Shown here in pieces: positions 31,815 to 45,256 of a stretch of DNA of 64,000 nucleotides; positions within the stretch are counted from its first letter, which is position 1; every line of letters starts with the position of its first letter. The DNA is taken from contig CM053156.1 in NCBI GenBank assembly GCA_028571685.1, positions 82,649,049 through 82,713,048 of the forward strand, read 5' to 3'. Source of the DNA: Heterohyrax brucei. Taxonomy: Eukaryota; Chordata; Mammalia; Hyracoidea; Procaviidae. The notes below the pieces were generated by a model. It saw only the letters and a program-made list of their open reading frames with translations, was not told the DNA's origin and searched no databases. A program made the position numbers and the translations under genes.

Positions 31815-33654
31815 TGCCGAGTAGACATATTACATACGACGTGAAGGAGGTAGTTGAATGAATGTTATTTTAAGAACATATGTTCCTAAACTATCAAGTG
31901 GCTAGGCTGTTCTCCTGCTCTCGTACTTCAGACCAACATCAATGTTAATGCAGCTAGTCTCAACAGTTACTGTGTTTAATGCACCCTCCCACCCCCCGTT
32001 TCCTTTTCCTTTAAAAGATACTGAGATATTTAGCAGCATTTTTGAATCATGTGGATATTCAGTAGCCCTTCCAGGTTCCTTAGAACTGAAGAGTGTGCTA
32101 ACAGTTGAAGCTGGGAGTTTACTCTAGGTTAGCAGATTTAAATTCCATCTTCAGGGTGTCTCTAAAACTCAAGAGAGCATTTTGTGCAGTAGTGTTGGGC
32201 ACCCCTCCATCCCAGCAAACCCCACCATGGACCACTTGTTGGGAGTCTCCTTATTGGCAGTCTCCAGTACGAAACACTGTGTTGTCTGGGAAGTACTTTT
32301 GAATATTTATGGCATGGGATTGCCAAATACAAATAAAACACCTAGGGGCTGTGTTAAAGCATAAATTTATCAGGCCCACCACCAAGAGTTCCTGCTTTGG
32401 TGGGCCCTGGAGAATCCCTAGGAATCTGCATGTTTAACAGTTATCTGCAGTGATGCTGATCCATGCTCAGGATCCCTGGTGTCTGATGTGTGATGAAACA
32501 AAGGAATGGTCTTAATTGCGTACGTCACCTGTGACTTACATGCACTTTACATTTGTGCCATGTGTTTATACATTACAGGTGGACACCTGAAACTCTAAAC
32601 TGCCTTTTCATGGGCTAAATTTGTATTTTCCTTTTCTCCTGATGAGCCAGCGTGTTGTAATCTGTTTCACAGGGACTTGCTAGCCAATTATGGCAAACAG
32701 TATCACAGGTGTATTTATATGACAGCACTTTTGCTGTTATTTGCGTATGATATTGCATGCTTGCCCTTGCTACTTCATAAGACCAAAGGGAAACAAAAAT
32801 CATAAACAAGAATGCCATGAACTTTATAGAGGCGGGTCAAAGGTGGGAAAAATAAGACACATTGGGAAATCTTTCGCTTGTCTTCCACAGCCACTGGGCA
32901 TTCGCCAGGCAGCTGTCCTTTCCATTGTGAAGAAAATTAAACAAATTAAAGAAAAAAATGTTGATATACAGAAACTCTACCCTTGAACGTTAGGTCTACA
33001 AGTTGAGACGTAATTAGGAAATTTAAAATATCTTCCTCATTAAAAATTATTTTCCCCACAGTGAGCAAATATTTCTAATGTATCTCTGCCCCAACTTATA
33101 TGTTGGTTTGTCATAGTGTGGTGGCTTGTGTGTTGCTGTGATGCTGGAAGCTATGTATCCTTAGCGTGTTCAATTTCTGAACACGTTCTTAGGGCCGTCT
33201 ACAGAATCTAGGGGTTGCCAACAAAAGATGGTGGGAACCCCATTTTCCAGTGTGCTTGCTTTGAAGAGGATGCCAACCACTTCTACCTTAATTACAGTTC
33301 TCGGGTGGCAGTATAATTTGAAGCGAGCTGATTGTTTTAGCTCTTATTCAGACATAAGTGAGATTTTGTTAAGACTTCCATCTGTCACCCATGGTATTGA
33401 AATTGTTCATTTTCATGGCTGAATCTCCACCCTGAAAAGGATTTTGTGCTTGAGTTCTCACCAATGGTTCTTGTACTTTAAAATGCCTTTTTTTTTTTTT
33501 TAATGTGACTTGGTCTAATGGCTAATTAGGTTGTGCCCTGATTGGGGGGGAAGAAGCAGGACAGGAAAAGAATGTGGATGACTGTCCTGAGAACAGGCTG
33601 TAATTCATAAAATCTTGGTTATGTTTACATCTTTGTGTCTTCCCTTTCGTTTAG
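31815..33654. other. Repeat-poor intronic stretch with two small relics
   Basis: 32330-32485 (TGGTGGGCCCTGGAGAATCC, then TCTGCATGTTTAACAG) resembles an ancient hAT-type MER element, family uncertain. A T-run lies at 33487-33502. Otherwise nothing recognised. Confidence 0.45.
33112..33160 (+). mobile_element. RTE 5'-end fragment (about 45 bases)
   Basis: GGTGGCTTGTGTGTTGCTGT and GATGCTGGAAGCTATG match the extreme 5' end of the RTE family in sense. The 5' end of the element at 8184-11462 is the reverse complement of part of this. Confidence 0.5.
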
Positions 33655-33655
33655 A

Positions 33656-33705
33656 GATTAGTCGCCATGAGTCAGATCCGACTCGACGGCACTGGGTTTT
33701 TTTTT
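33656..33705 (+). mobile_element. Orphan SINE/RTE tail
   Basis: GTCGCCATGAGTCAGATCCG followed by ACTCGACGGCACTGGG and a T-run. No head. Confidence 0.75.
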
Positions 33706-33790
33706 GTAGATTCACATTCCATTGTAAGAAATATTACAGAAAGATCCTGTGTAGCACTGACCCAGTTTTGCCCAGACAGATCATCTTCCT

Positions 33791-34006
33791 GGAGTCCCTA
33801 CATAGTGCAAACAGTTAACATGCTGGAATGATAACTCTAAATTTAGAAGATCTAGGCCACCCAGAGGTGCCTCAGAAGAAAGGCCTGGCAGTCTACTTCC
33901 CCAGGAAATCAGCCGTTGCAAACCCCATGGGGCAGAATTCTACTCTGACACATGTAAGACTGCCTGGAGCTTCAGATGACTTGACTGCAAATGATTTGAT
34001 TTAACA
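33791..34006 (+). mobile_element. AfroSINE (long type), diverged
   Basis: The middle segment AGAAGAAAGGCCTGGCAGTCTAC and the tail are clear; the head (TAGTGCAAACAGTTAACATG) is weak. Confidence 0.75.
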
Positions 34007-34502
34007 TCTTCCCAAACTGTAGTATGATATCCTAATTAGAATGCAGACTTTGATGCATTCAAGACACACAACAATTCCGTCAAAACGAACCTTCCTGTTA
34101 AGCTTTTATGGCCACGCCCACACCCTAACCCTTCTAGACCACTCATACATATTTTCCATTTGTTTATTTTGTCATTTCAAGAATGTTGCATGAGAATGCC
34201 TTGGGTACCTCCTGGGATTTAGCGCTTTCCATTCAGCATGATTCCTTGAAGATTCAGCCCAGCTGTTTCTGATGTCAGTGACACAGTCCTCTTGGTTGCT
34301 AAGCATCATGTCCTGGCACGGCTTTACCGCAGTTTGCTGAGCCATTCACCTACTGATGGATGTTGGGGTCATTGCCTCTTGGTGGCTACTGTAGATAAAA
34401 CTAGTATGAACACTTGTGGACAGATTTTTTTTGGTGCACATTAGATTTTCGTTTCTCTACATTAAATTCCTTGGTGTGTGATTGCTGATCCTATGTTCTT
34501 GT

Positions 34503-34697
34503 TCCCTGCTGTTAGGTTGGTTTTCAACTGATAGCAACTCCACCTGACAGAGCAAAAGTGCCCCATACAGTTCTCTAGCCTGTAATCTTTCTGGGAGTAG
34601 GTGGCCAGATATTTCTCCTGATGAGCAGCTGGTGGATTTGAACTGCCAAGCTTGCGGTTCGCAGCCGAGCACTTAACCACTGCACCACAAGAGCTAC
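34503..34697 (-). mobile_element. AfroSINE (long type)
   Basis: Runs from TGCTGTTAGGTTGGTTTTC to CACTGCACCACAAGAGC. Confidence 0.87.
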
Positions 34698-34911
34698 TTA
34701 GCAGACCGTATAGTAGCGGCACCATTTAGTTTTTTAAGAAACAGACAAATTGTGTTCCTAAGTGACTCATCGCTCATATTCCCATGAGCAGTTTATCTGG
34801 TCTCTGCACAGCTTCATCAGTATTTGGTGTTATTATTTTTTATTTTAGCCAGTGTGATAGGTATATAGTGATACCTCTTTGTGGTTTAAATACGCATTTT
34901 CCTAATGGGGA

Positions 34912-35125
34912 CAGAAAAGTCATCTGACAGCCATGAATGGTTTCTGCTCGATGATGACCTCAGGGTTAGTGGTTCAAACTGCCTCAGCAGTGCCACAGAA
35001 GAAAGGCCTGGCAATTTGCTTCCATAAAGATGACAGCCAAGAGAACCCTATGGAGGTCTTGTGTACTAACTCATTGCGGTTGCCGTGAGTCAGAACTGGC
35101 ACAAAGGCAATGGGTTCGAGTTAAA
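34912..35125 (+). mobile_element. AfroSINE (long type)
   Basis: The head is decayed; the middle (AGAAGAAAGGCCTGGCAATT) and tail (GAGTCAGAACTGGCACAAAG) are good. Confidence 0.82.
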
Positions 35126-35760
35126 GGATACCACTGTTGGACAGCTTCTCATGTACTTATCTGCCATCTGTAGATTCTCTTGGGTGAAATGCCTCTGCTT
35201 GTCTCTTACCTGTTTTTTAATTGCATTGTTTGAGCTTCTACTGTTGAATTTAGGGAGTTTCTACAAAATGCATTCTGGGTGCTAATCCTTCTTCTGAAAT
35301 TTGATGTGTAAATCTTTTTTTTTTCCAGGTTGTAGCTTGAGGTGTTGTACTCTGAACAGAGTCACAGAGCAGAAGTTTTTAAATTTCCTAAGACTCAATT
35401 TGTCTAGTTATCCTCTATGGGTTGTGCTTTGGTGTTAAATTTAAGAGGTCTTTGTCCAGTCCTTGGTCCCAAAGATACTCCTCTTTTTGTTCCCCTAAAG
35501 GTCTAATAATTTTATGTTTTACATTGTAGTATGTGTTGAGTTAATTTTTATACACAGTTTCAGTGGACGTTATTTCTTTCCTTTTGTCGCTGGGTGTCCA
35601 GCTGCCTCTGGCCCCATGTATTGAAAAGGCCTCTCTTCCGCCGTTGCTTTTCCGCATCTGCCTCCATGTTTTTATATCTGCTCATCGATTACATAGCTGT
35701 GCAATAAGAAAACCAGTGGAATGGATTTTAATTATACCAACATCTCTGAGTATTTAAGAG

Positions 35761-36079
35761 AATTACAGAAGTCTCTTTTGTTTACAGTATTAACTTTTAT
35801 TAAAACAAAACAAAACAAAAATGATAGCCCAGAGAAGAGAGTTACCCTCTTGATACATTTCCATTGTCGTCTTCTATGCATTTATAATATTGTAGTGATC
35901 TTGCCATAAGTGAAATTTTTTATTTTGTTTTTTTTTCCCTCACCATATTATGAACAGTTCCTCATGTTACTAGAAATTTTTCCTAAAACTTGTTTCAGAT
36001 GAACTACTTATATTATCCTGTAGGTGGATAGCATATATTACATATTATAGAGGTACAATAATTTCCTACTTCTCTTACA
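35761..36079. other. AT-rich, probably old L1-derived
   Basis: An A/C-rich run lies at 35800-35820 and TATATTACATATTATAGAGG near 36030. A related word recurs at 37740-37770 beyond the SINE and mariner cluster, so one old element may flank both sides. Confidence 0.4.
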
Positions 36080-36240
36080 GGAAACCTGGGTGGCATAGTA
36101 GTTAAGTGCTATATCTGCTAACCTAAAGGGTGGCAGTTCAAATCTGCCAGGTGCTCCGTGGAAACTATGGGGCAGTTCTACTCTGACTTACAGGGTTGCT
36201 ATAAGTAAGATTAACTCAATGGCAGTGGGTTTGTTTTTTC
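36080..36240 (+). mobile_element. AfroSINE (short type)
   Basis: Complete. First of five SINE pieces in a row, all on the plus strand. Confidence 0.92.
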
Positions 36241-36255
36241 TTTCTTTTTTCGTAT

Positions 36256-36327
36256 ACAGGGTCACTATGAGTCAGAATCGACTCGAGGGCAATGGGCACT
36301 GGGGCAGTGGGTTGAGTTTGGTTTTAT
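36256..36327 (+). mobile_element. Orphan SINE tail
   Basis: CAGGGTCACTATGAGTCAGA, then GGCAATGGGCACTGGGGCAG. The tail motif is partly doubled. Confidence 0.8.
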
Positions 36328-36329
36328 TA

Positions 36330-36533
36330 TAAGCCCAGGTAGCTCAGTGGTTAAGTACTTAGTGGTTAACAGAAAGGTCAGAAGTGTGAACCCACCATCT
36401 CCTCTGTGCGGGAAAGATGTGTCTGTCTGCTTCTGTAAACATGTCATCCTTGGAAACTCAATGTCGCAGTTCTCCTCTATCCTATAGGGTCATTGTGAGT
36501 CATCATCGTCTTGAAGGCAGTGGGTTTGGTTTG
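36330..36533 (+). mobile_element. AfroSINE (long type)
   Basis: Head AAGCCCAGGTAGCTCAGTGG is complete; the tail ends GGCAGTGGGTTTGGTTTGG. Confidence 0.9.
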
Positions 36534-36589
36534 GGCTTATTATGTGTACTATTTACATTATTATGTGTTTATGTATAATGACTATCTGT

Positions 36590-36641
36590 TTTATAGGGTC
36601 ACCATGAGTCTAAATTGACTCAATGGCAACTGATTAGAGAT
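36590..36641 (+). mobile_element. Orphan SINE tail
   Basis: TATAGGGTCACCATGAGTCT and the following CAATGGCAACTG. Confidence 0.8.
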
Positions 36642-36699
36642 TTTTTTTTTAATTTTGTAGATGGGTTTTATATATATATATATTTTAGATGTGTTAGAT

Positions 36700-36739
36700 T
36701 GGAAACTCTGGTGACACAGTGGTAAAGTGCTTAAGTGGT
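36700..36739 (+). mobile_element. AfroSINE head fragment
   Basis: GGAAACTCTGGTGACACAGT followed by GGTAAAGTGC. The mariner element begins where it stops. Confidence 0.75.
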
Positions 36740-37538
36740 TAAGGTCTAACAGTTAACTCTACAAACTTAATTGTTCTAAGTGCTCCATACCTCACTGCTG
36801 AATACCACTACAGTCACCTTCGAAGTACTCCCCTTGGGAAGTTACACACTGATGCCAGTGCTTAGTCGGTCCTTTGAAGCAGTTTTGGAACTCCTTCTGG
36901 AATGGCCATTGTACCCAGTGGTGCTATGGCAAGTTCACGGACTTAATTGTACAGTTGTCTGTGAGGGAGTTTTCAGCCAGTAAACAAATAACTGTATTGG
37001 AACACCCTCCCTACTCACCTGCTCTGGCCCCCCAGTGGCTTTTTTCGTTACCCAAAGACAAAGGAAATATTGAAAGGAAGACATTTTGGTGACATACAGG
37101 ACATCAAGGGTAATGTTTGGAATGGCCACTGTGCATGGTGGCACGGTGGCATGGTGGCAAGTTTGTGAACTTCATTGGATAGTTGTCTGTGAGGGAGTTT
37201 TTAGCCAGTAAACAAATACTGTACTTGAATACTCCACCTACTCACCTGATCTGACCCCCGATGACTTTTTCCTTTACACATGGTAAAGAGAATCTTGAAA
37301 GGAAGATATTTTGATGACATTCAGGACATCAAGAGTCATATGATGACAACTCTGATGGCCACTTTAGAAAAAGTGTTCCAAAATGGCTTTGAAGAGTAGA
37401 CTAGGTGCTGGTGTCAGTGCATAGCTTCCCAGCTAGCCAAAGGGGAGTATTTTGAAGGTGACCATAGTGATAGTCAGCAATGAGGTATGTAGATCTTCTT
37501 CTAGGATGAGTTCGTGAACTTAATTGACGGTCCTCATA
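36740..37538 (+). mobile_element. Mariner-derived element 2, long inverted repeats and internal duplication
   Basis: Ends near TAAGGTCTAACAGTTAA and TTAATTGACGGTCCTCATA. The arms (about 150-180 bases) are inverted repeats related to elements 1 and 3. The interior carries a transposase 3' segment twice in tandem, at about 36915-37092 and 37135-37330. The copies encode YSPALAPQWLF and YSPDLTPDDFFL, the last catalytic Asp region of mariner transposases. Both are broken. Confidence 0.82.
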
Positions 37539-37555
37539 CATCTTACTATGAACTG

Positions 37556-37717
37556 GGAAACCTTGATGGTGTAGTAGTTAAGAGCTACGGCTGCTAACCA
37601 AAAGATCAGCAGTTCAAATCCACCAAGCACTCCTTGAAAACTCTATGGGGAAGTTCTACTCTGCCCAACAGGGTCACTATGAGTTGGCATGGACTTGATG
37701 GCAGTGTGTTTTATTTT
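37556..37717 (+). mobile_element. AfroSINE (short type)
   Basis: Complete and little diverged (GGGAAACCTTGATGGTGTAG). Confidence 0.93.
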
Positions 37718-39882
<2,165 letters not shown>

Positions 39883-40102
39883 TGACTGGAGTTCACTGAG
39901 ACTATTCAGTAAAGGCACAAATATGACTTTTACTGAGGATAAAACATCTTAAAGTTGTGCTTGTGTGTTAAATGTTTCACGTAATCTGCTCAAGTCCATC
40001 TTCTAATTGGTTACCATTTGTTGTTCTGGTTATTGTTCAGATGTCTAAATGTAGAATTTAGTATAGAAGTTGTATTATAGATTTTCTATTTATCGAGTAG
40101 AC

Positions 40103-40205
40103 CATACTTACAAGACTAAAGCCCCTCAAGGCAAGGATTGGGTCTTATTTGTGTCTAGCACTGTGCCTGATTCAGAGTAGACATTTTTCAGTGTTTACAG
40201 GATGA
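40103..40205 (+). mobile_element. L2 LINE 3' end
   Basis: CCCCTCAAGGCAAGGATTGG, GTCTAGCACTGTGCCTGATT and CAGAGTAGACATTTTTCAG follow the typical L2 3' end. Confidence 0.78.
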
Positions 40206-40270
40206 AAAGACAGGAAGAACTTGGGAAAGGGATGATTGGAGGGGGAAGAGGAAGATCTCTCCAATTTTTT

Positions 40271-42095
40271 TTCCTCCTTTTTTTATTTATTGTGATTGAG
40301 TGAAAGTGTACAATCCAGTGTAAAATTGAATGCCTGCCTATGTGCAGTTCCTCCCTTCCCACTGACAGCACACTCCTCCTGTCTGTTCTATGCATGTCAT
40401 ATCCTCCTAACAATCTCCTATCCCCTCCTCTCCACCTTCTCCACCCCCTCCAGTAAGAGGCCAGCAGGATGGCATCCTATAGATGCATGGATCCCTAAAG
40501 TGCACACATGATATATGCTCACTTTGTGTTGCTGAGTCCAATCCACTCCTGCCTGAAGAGTTGATCTCAGTAATGATTTATGGACAGTGGCAGCATCAGG
40601 ACCAGGGATCAAGTTCCCAGGGGAACCCTGAGGCCCCTGGACCACCAATTGCCATCTTTAAGTGGAATTCTCAGGGTACACCCCTTTTTATTCTCATGTT
40701 GCAGCTGAGACTCAACTTTGTGAGCCCCATCACGGCTATCCTTGGTGGTGGCCAGGTGACATCTGGTTCCTCTGGTCACATGTCGAAGTAGTCACCCACT
40801 CATGTGGATCTTTCTGTCTTCTGGGTTCTCTTTCCCCATGTTGTTTTGGTCCTTGGTGATCATATGTTCCTGCTGAGTCGGGACAATTTGGTGTACCTCA
40901 GATGGCAGCTTGCTAGCTTTTAAGACCCCAGATGCCACTCACCAGTATGAGGTGTAGAAGACTCTCTTACCAATATGCTAGTTATGCCAGTTGGCCTTGG
41001 TGTCCCCTGGGAGCATGGCCCCTAGAACCCTGCCCCAGCTACTCTGTCCTTGCAATATTGGGTTAAGATTGGAGGAGTATTCATGTTATATTGAAGTCCA
41101 GTTAAATTGATCTTCTTTCTAGTATGCGCTGTCACTGATTTCACCCAACCAAATTTCTATCAACTATCTTCCTTGCTCCCCACCACTGCAGCTGTGAAAG
41201 AGGTTTTTCTTCTATACATGAGTCTGTTTTTAAGTTCTTATCATAGGGGTCTCATACAATATCTGTCCTTTTGCCACTGACTACTTTCACTCAACATAAT
41301 GTCTTCCAGTTGAAACCAGGTTGTGAGATGCTTCCTAAAATCTCATTGTTCTTTATCATTGCATAGTGTTCTATTGAGTGTATGTACCACAGTTTGTTTA
41401 TCCATTCATCTGTTGTTGGGCATCTAAGTGGATTCATCTTTTACCTATTGTGGACTGTGCTGCAATAAACATTCATATGCATGTATCTGTTCATGTGACT
41501 GCCCTTCCTTTTGTAGAATATATTCCGAGCAGTGAGATTACTGGATCAAATCATATGTCTATTTCCAGCTTTTGAAGGAACCGCCAGATTGCTTTCCATA
41601 GAAGTTGTATCATTTTGCAATCCCACCAACAGCGTAGTAGAGTTCCAATATCTCCACAGCCTCTCCAGCATTTGTTGTTTTGTGCTTCTTAGATCATGGC
41701 CAACCTTGCTAGGGTGAGGTGATATCTCATTGTAGTTTTGATTTGAATTTCTTTGATAACTAGTGATTGTGAGCATTTCTACATGTGTCTTTTGGCTCCT
41801 TGGATCTCCTCTTTAGAGAGGTGTCTGTCCATCTCCTTCACCCATCACTTAATTAGATTATTTATCCTTTTCTTATTGGTATTTTGTTGTACCTTATAGA
41901 TCGTGGAGATCAGACGTCAGTCTGACATATAGTTGCCCAATATTTTTTCTATTCTGTAGGTGGTATTTTAATTCTTTGGATGAGCAAAAGTGTTTGATTC
42001 TTAGTATTTCCCACTGATTTATTTTCTCTTCTGTTGATCATGCTTTGTCAGATTTTGAAGTCTGTCTGCACTGTGTATTAAGACTTCCATTGTTG
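40271..42095 (-). mobile_element. 5'-truncated L1 (about 1.8 kb)
   Basis: The A-tail (T-rich) is at 40271 and the truncation point at 42095, within ORF2 (reverse of AACAATGGAAG). It matches the 3' part of the L1 at 29220-31115. Flanks TCTCCAATTTTTT (40258-40270) and TTCTCCAATATTTT (42097-42110) form a target-site duplication with slight decay. ORF2 fragments are broken. Confidence 0.92.
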
Positions 42096-42148
42096 ATTCT
42101 CCAATATTTTATTACCCTCCATTCGTTTAGTTATTTGTCATTCTTGCT

Positions 42149-42188
42149 GTTAGGTGCTGCTGGGTCACTTCCAACTCATGAAAGATAA
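42149..42188 (-). mobile_element. Orphan SINE/RTE tail
   Basis: TGTTAGGTGCTGCTGGGTCA, then CTTCCAACTCATG. Confidence 0.7.
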
Positions 42189-42192
42189 AATA

Positions 42193-42341
42193 TCTAAACC
42201 TGTTGCTGTCGAGTCAATTCCAACTTGTAGTGACCCTATAGGACAGAGTAGAACTGCCAGGAAGAGAGTCCAAGGAGCACCTGGTGGATGTGAACTGCCA
42301 ACCTTATGGTTAAAGTGGCAGCACTTAACTACTAGGCCACC
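42193..42341 (-). mobile_element. AfroSINE (short type)
   Basis: Complete; followed by a long A-run at 42342-42353. Confidence 0.9.
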
Positions 42342-42362
42342 AAAAAAAAAAAACCACACACA

Positions 42363-42543
42363 AAGCAAACCTATTGCTTTAAAGTCACCTCCAACTCATA
42401 ACAACCCTATAGGACAGCGTAGAAATGCCCCATAGAGTTTCCAAGGAGTGCCTGGTGGGTTCGAACTGCTGACCTTTTGGTTAGCAGTTGTAGCTTCTAG
42501 CTGGTGCTGCCACCAGGGTTTCGACTATGCCACCAGGGTTTCC
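42363..42543 (-). mobile_element. AfroSINE (short type) with doubled head end
   Basis: GCCACCAGGGTTTC occurs twice, at 42510-42523 and 42529-42542, a small internal duplication. Confidence 0.9.
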
Positions 42544-42700
42544 AAATACCTAATGCCATCAAGTTGGTTCTGACTTACAGTGACTGTATAGGACAGAGTA
42601 GAACTGCTCCATAGGGTTTTCAGTAAGTGGCTGTTGGATTTGAGCTGCTAACCTTTTGGTTAGCAGGCAGCCTCTTAGCTGCCACACCACTAGGCCTCCT
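42544..42700 (-). mobile_element. AfroSINE (short type)
   Basis: Abuts the previous copy without a gap. Confidence 0.9.
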
Positions 42701-42701
42701 T

Positions 42702-42884
42702 CTGAACCACAGTGACCGTGTATACAACAGAATACAACACTGCTTAGTGCTGTGTCGTGCTCACAGTTTCTGTCTTCTTGAGCCCGTTTTTGGAGCCACT
42801 GCATCAGTCTATCTCACCGAAGGTCATTCTCTTTCTTGCTGACCCTCTACTTGACCAAACCTTGATGCACTTCTCCAGGGAAGT
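42702..42884 (-). mobile_element. RTE 3'-end fragment
   Basis: GTGTATACAACAGAATACAAC ... GTCAGTCTATCTCACCGAAGG ... TGACCCTCTACTTGACC, matching 8200-8360. Confidence 0.87.
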
Positions 42885-43156
42885 TCAAGTTAGATGACTA
42901 AGTTGAAGTCAGAGTTGGTTTTCCTAGTGGTAGTGAGATTTCATCAGAAAAATAATAATTGTGTTAAAATAAGTCCTTCAGGAGTGAAAAAAACAGAGGT
43001 GAGTTCAAGATGAACATACCATTTGGATTTGTAAATAAGGTAGTCTTTCCTATTACATGGCAACTATTTTTCATGATCCTTGTTAATAGGCCTTCTGCAT
43101 TTTCTGTTTTCTTGAAAACAAGTTAACATTGCTTTTCCCTCTCAAAACCCCAAATA

Positions 43157-43294
43157 GCATGTTGTTCTTGAGTTGATTTGGTCTCACAGTGACCCTAAGA
43201 ACAGAGGTGTATGGCCCCATACACTAGGGAAGGAGACTGCTGCCTCTGTCTCCCGCAGAGCGAACACTTAAATCACCACACCACCAGGGCTGCT
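43157..43294 (-). mobile_element. AfroSINE, internally deleted
   Basis: Tail GTCTCACAGTGACCCTAAG and head CACCACACCACCAGGGCTGC are clear; the middle is shortened. Confidence 0.75.
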
Positions 43295-43708
43295 GCCTTG
43301 CTCCCTAGGCTCTAATTATTTCTGAACAGGGAAAATTCTACCATTTTGTGTATGTGGGAACTATGATTATTTTTACAAGAGAACTTTCTGTACTTCTTTG
43401 GTTCTTCATCTTGAGGATTCTTGACCATCGTTTAAAGAGAATGTGCCAGGGCTGGGCCTATTTACGTTAAAATTGTATGAAAAAAATTGTATATGAAACC
43501 AGTAGATCCATTAGCCGGAAGCTTACCTAAGTGGAAGAAGAGAATGATGATCTTTTTTTGTGTGCAAACTGTCCAAAAGTGGTGACATCATGGAATGTTT
43601 TTAGGGGCCAGTATTGACGCAGTGGTTTCTGCAGTGATGAAAAAAACAGTACCTGAAGCCGTATTATTTTTCTGTCCTTTTAGAGAGATAAAGAGCATGC
43701 TAGGAATG
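43295..43708. other. No recognisable feature
   Basis: Intronic-type sequence; nothing identified on either strand. Confidence 0.6.
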
Positions 43709-43817
43709 GAAACCCTGGTGGCGTAGTGGGTAAGTGCTGCGGCTGCTAACCACGGGGTCAGCAGTTCAAGTCTACCATTGTCTCCTTGGAAACTCCATGG
43801 GACAGGTCCACTCTGTT
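43709..43817 (+). mobile_element. AfroSINE lacking its tail, first half of a dimer
   Basis: GGAAACCCTGGTGGCGTAGTGG through CCACTCTGT, where the next copy starts at once. Confidence 0.9.
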
Positions 43818-43976
43818 GGAAACCCCTGCTGGTGCAGTGGTTAAGAGCTGTGTCTACTAACCAAAAGGTTGGCACTTCAAATCTGCCAGAGGCTCCTTGG
43901 AAACTCAATGGAGCAGTTCTGCTCTGTCCTTTAGGGTTGCTATGAGTCACGATTGACTCAACAGCAGTGGGCTTGG
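43818..43976 (+). mobile_element. AfroSINE (short type), second half of a dimer
   Basis: Complete, from GGAAACCCCTGCTGGTGCAG to AGCAGTGGGCTTGG. Confidence 0.92.
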
Positions 43977-43995
43977 TCAGGCATAGCAGGAGAGC

Positions 43996-44436
43996 TCACA
44001 TTGACCTGTGTACAACAGAATGAATGCGGTCCAGTCCGGCACCAACTTCTTGGTTGTTGGTATGCTAGAATCCGTCACTGTGGCAACTGTGTCAGTCTAG
44101 GTCATTGAGTGTTCCCCTTGCTTTCAGTGGCTGTCTACTTTGTCAAACACGTATCCCTTTTGAGTGATTGGTTTTTCATGATGATTCAAACTGCAGCGTC
44201 TTTCCTGTACTTCATTTTTCTACTATCCTGTAAAATGGTTCCACCTTCCTCAGTTGTGGCTTCAGTAAAATGGAACTGTTGACAACTTCAGTGTTTTCTC
44301 TCTTTGCCATGATGTTGCTTACTGGTCCAGTTGTCAGAATTTTTGTTTTGTTGAGGTTGAGGTCTACTCCATACCGAAGACTTTGGTCTTTGATTTTCAT
44401 CAACAAGTGCTGCAAGTCCTCTTCACTCCCTGGCTG
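43996..44436 (-). mobile_element. RTE 3' part with a piece of RT
   Basis: Covers the 3' tail to the RT thumb. The minus-strand open stretch 44212-44415 (LMKIKDQSLRYGVDLNLNKT) corresponds to the same region as in the RTE at 8184. Confidence 0.87.
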
Positions 44437-44689
44437 TGGTTTATAAAACTCCCTAAATGCAGTGAATGGGCAAAGGGTGTTGGCTTGACACTCAGATTGG
44501 ATGGAGGCTCTGAGTGCTTCTGGTGGCCTTTACTCCCACTCCTGGGGTCCATGTCATTGGCCCTTCTGGTGCTTGGCCATCTAGAGTCTATCCGAAACTC
44601 TTAGATTCAATCTGTGTTGCTTGTGATACCCTTCTGTTCTTCTGCCCGAAACCCTCAGAGGAATTCCTTATCACAGCCTGAAAAATCAT

Positions 44690-45256
44690 AGGGTTTGACC
44701 TGTGTGGCCTTTCCCCCTCACTCTCAGCTCCTCCCAGCCCCAATTTACACTACTCCAGGTACCCAGGCTCCTTGCTTTTCGCAGAACATGCCAAGCACAT
44801 TCTTGCCTTGTACTTGTTCTCTCTTCCTCCCGGAATGCTCTCCCAATAGATACCCACATGGCTCCCCTCCTCTCCTTTGTTCTGGTTCTTGCTCAGTTTC
44901 TCTTGTCTGTGAGGCCCTGGAGCCCTGGTGGCCCAGTAGTTAAAAGCTAAGGATGGTAACCGAAAGGTTGGTGGTTCAAATCCATCACTGCTGCTTGGAA
45001 ACTCAATGGGGCAGTTCTACCCTTTTCCATAGGGTTGCTGTGAGTCAGAGTGACTCTAGGCAGTGGGTTTGGATTTTCAGTTTAGTGAGTCCCCTGCCTC
45101 CCTTATTCAAAATTGAATCTTTCAACATGCCTCCTCTCAAGTCTCCATTATTTTTCTTTTCCACACTATGGCTACATAGTTACTTGTTCCTTATTGTTGC
45201 ACATGCCACTTACTCCCCATCATAAACCAAGTTCTACAAGGACAGGGTGAGACTAT
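44690..45256 (+). mobile_element. L2 LINE fragment, split by a SINE
   Basis: CCCGGAATGCTCTCCCAATA, CACATGGCTCCCCTCCTC and ACCAAGTTCTACAAGGACAG occur in L2 order around the SINE. Confidence 0.78.
44919..45080 (+). mobile_element. AfroSINE (short type)
   Basis: Complete, inserted in the L2. Confidence 0.92.

Larger units (their letters stand above)
34070..35760 (-). mobile_element. Ancient L1M, split by two SINEs
   Basis: Antisense L1 ORF2/3' UTR sequence continues across SINEs at 34503-34697 and 34912-35125 (CACCTACTGATGGATGTTGG ... TAGCCAGTGTGATAGGTATA ... TTAATTTTTATACACAG). Confidence 0.75.

Noticed and set aside
40418..40648. Minus-strand ORF of 76 codons with a collagen-like start (VQGPQGSPGN)
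   Set aside because: Falls in the L1 3' UTR segment of the truncated L1 at 40271-42095.
44702..44950. Overlapping plus-strand ORFs of 82 codons
   Set aside because: They lie in an L2 fragment and a SINE.
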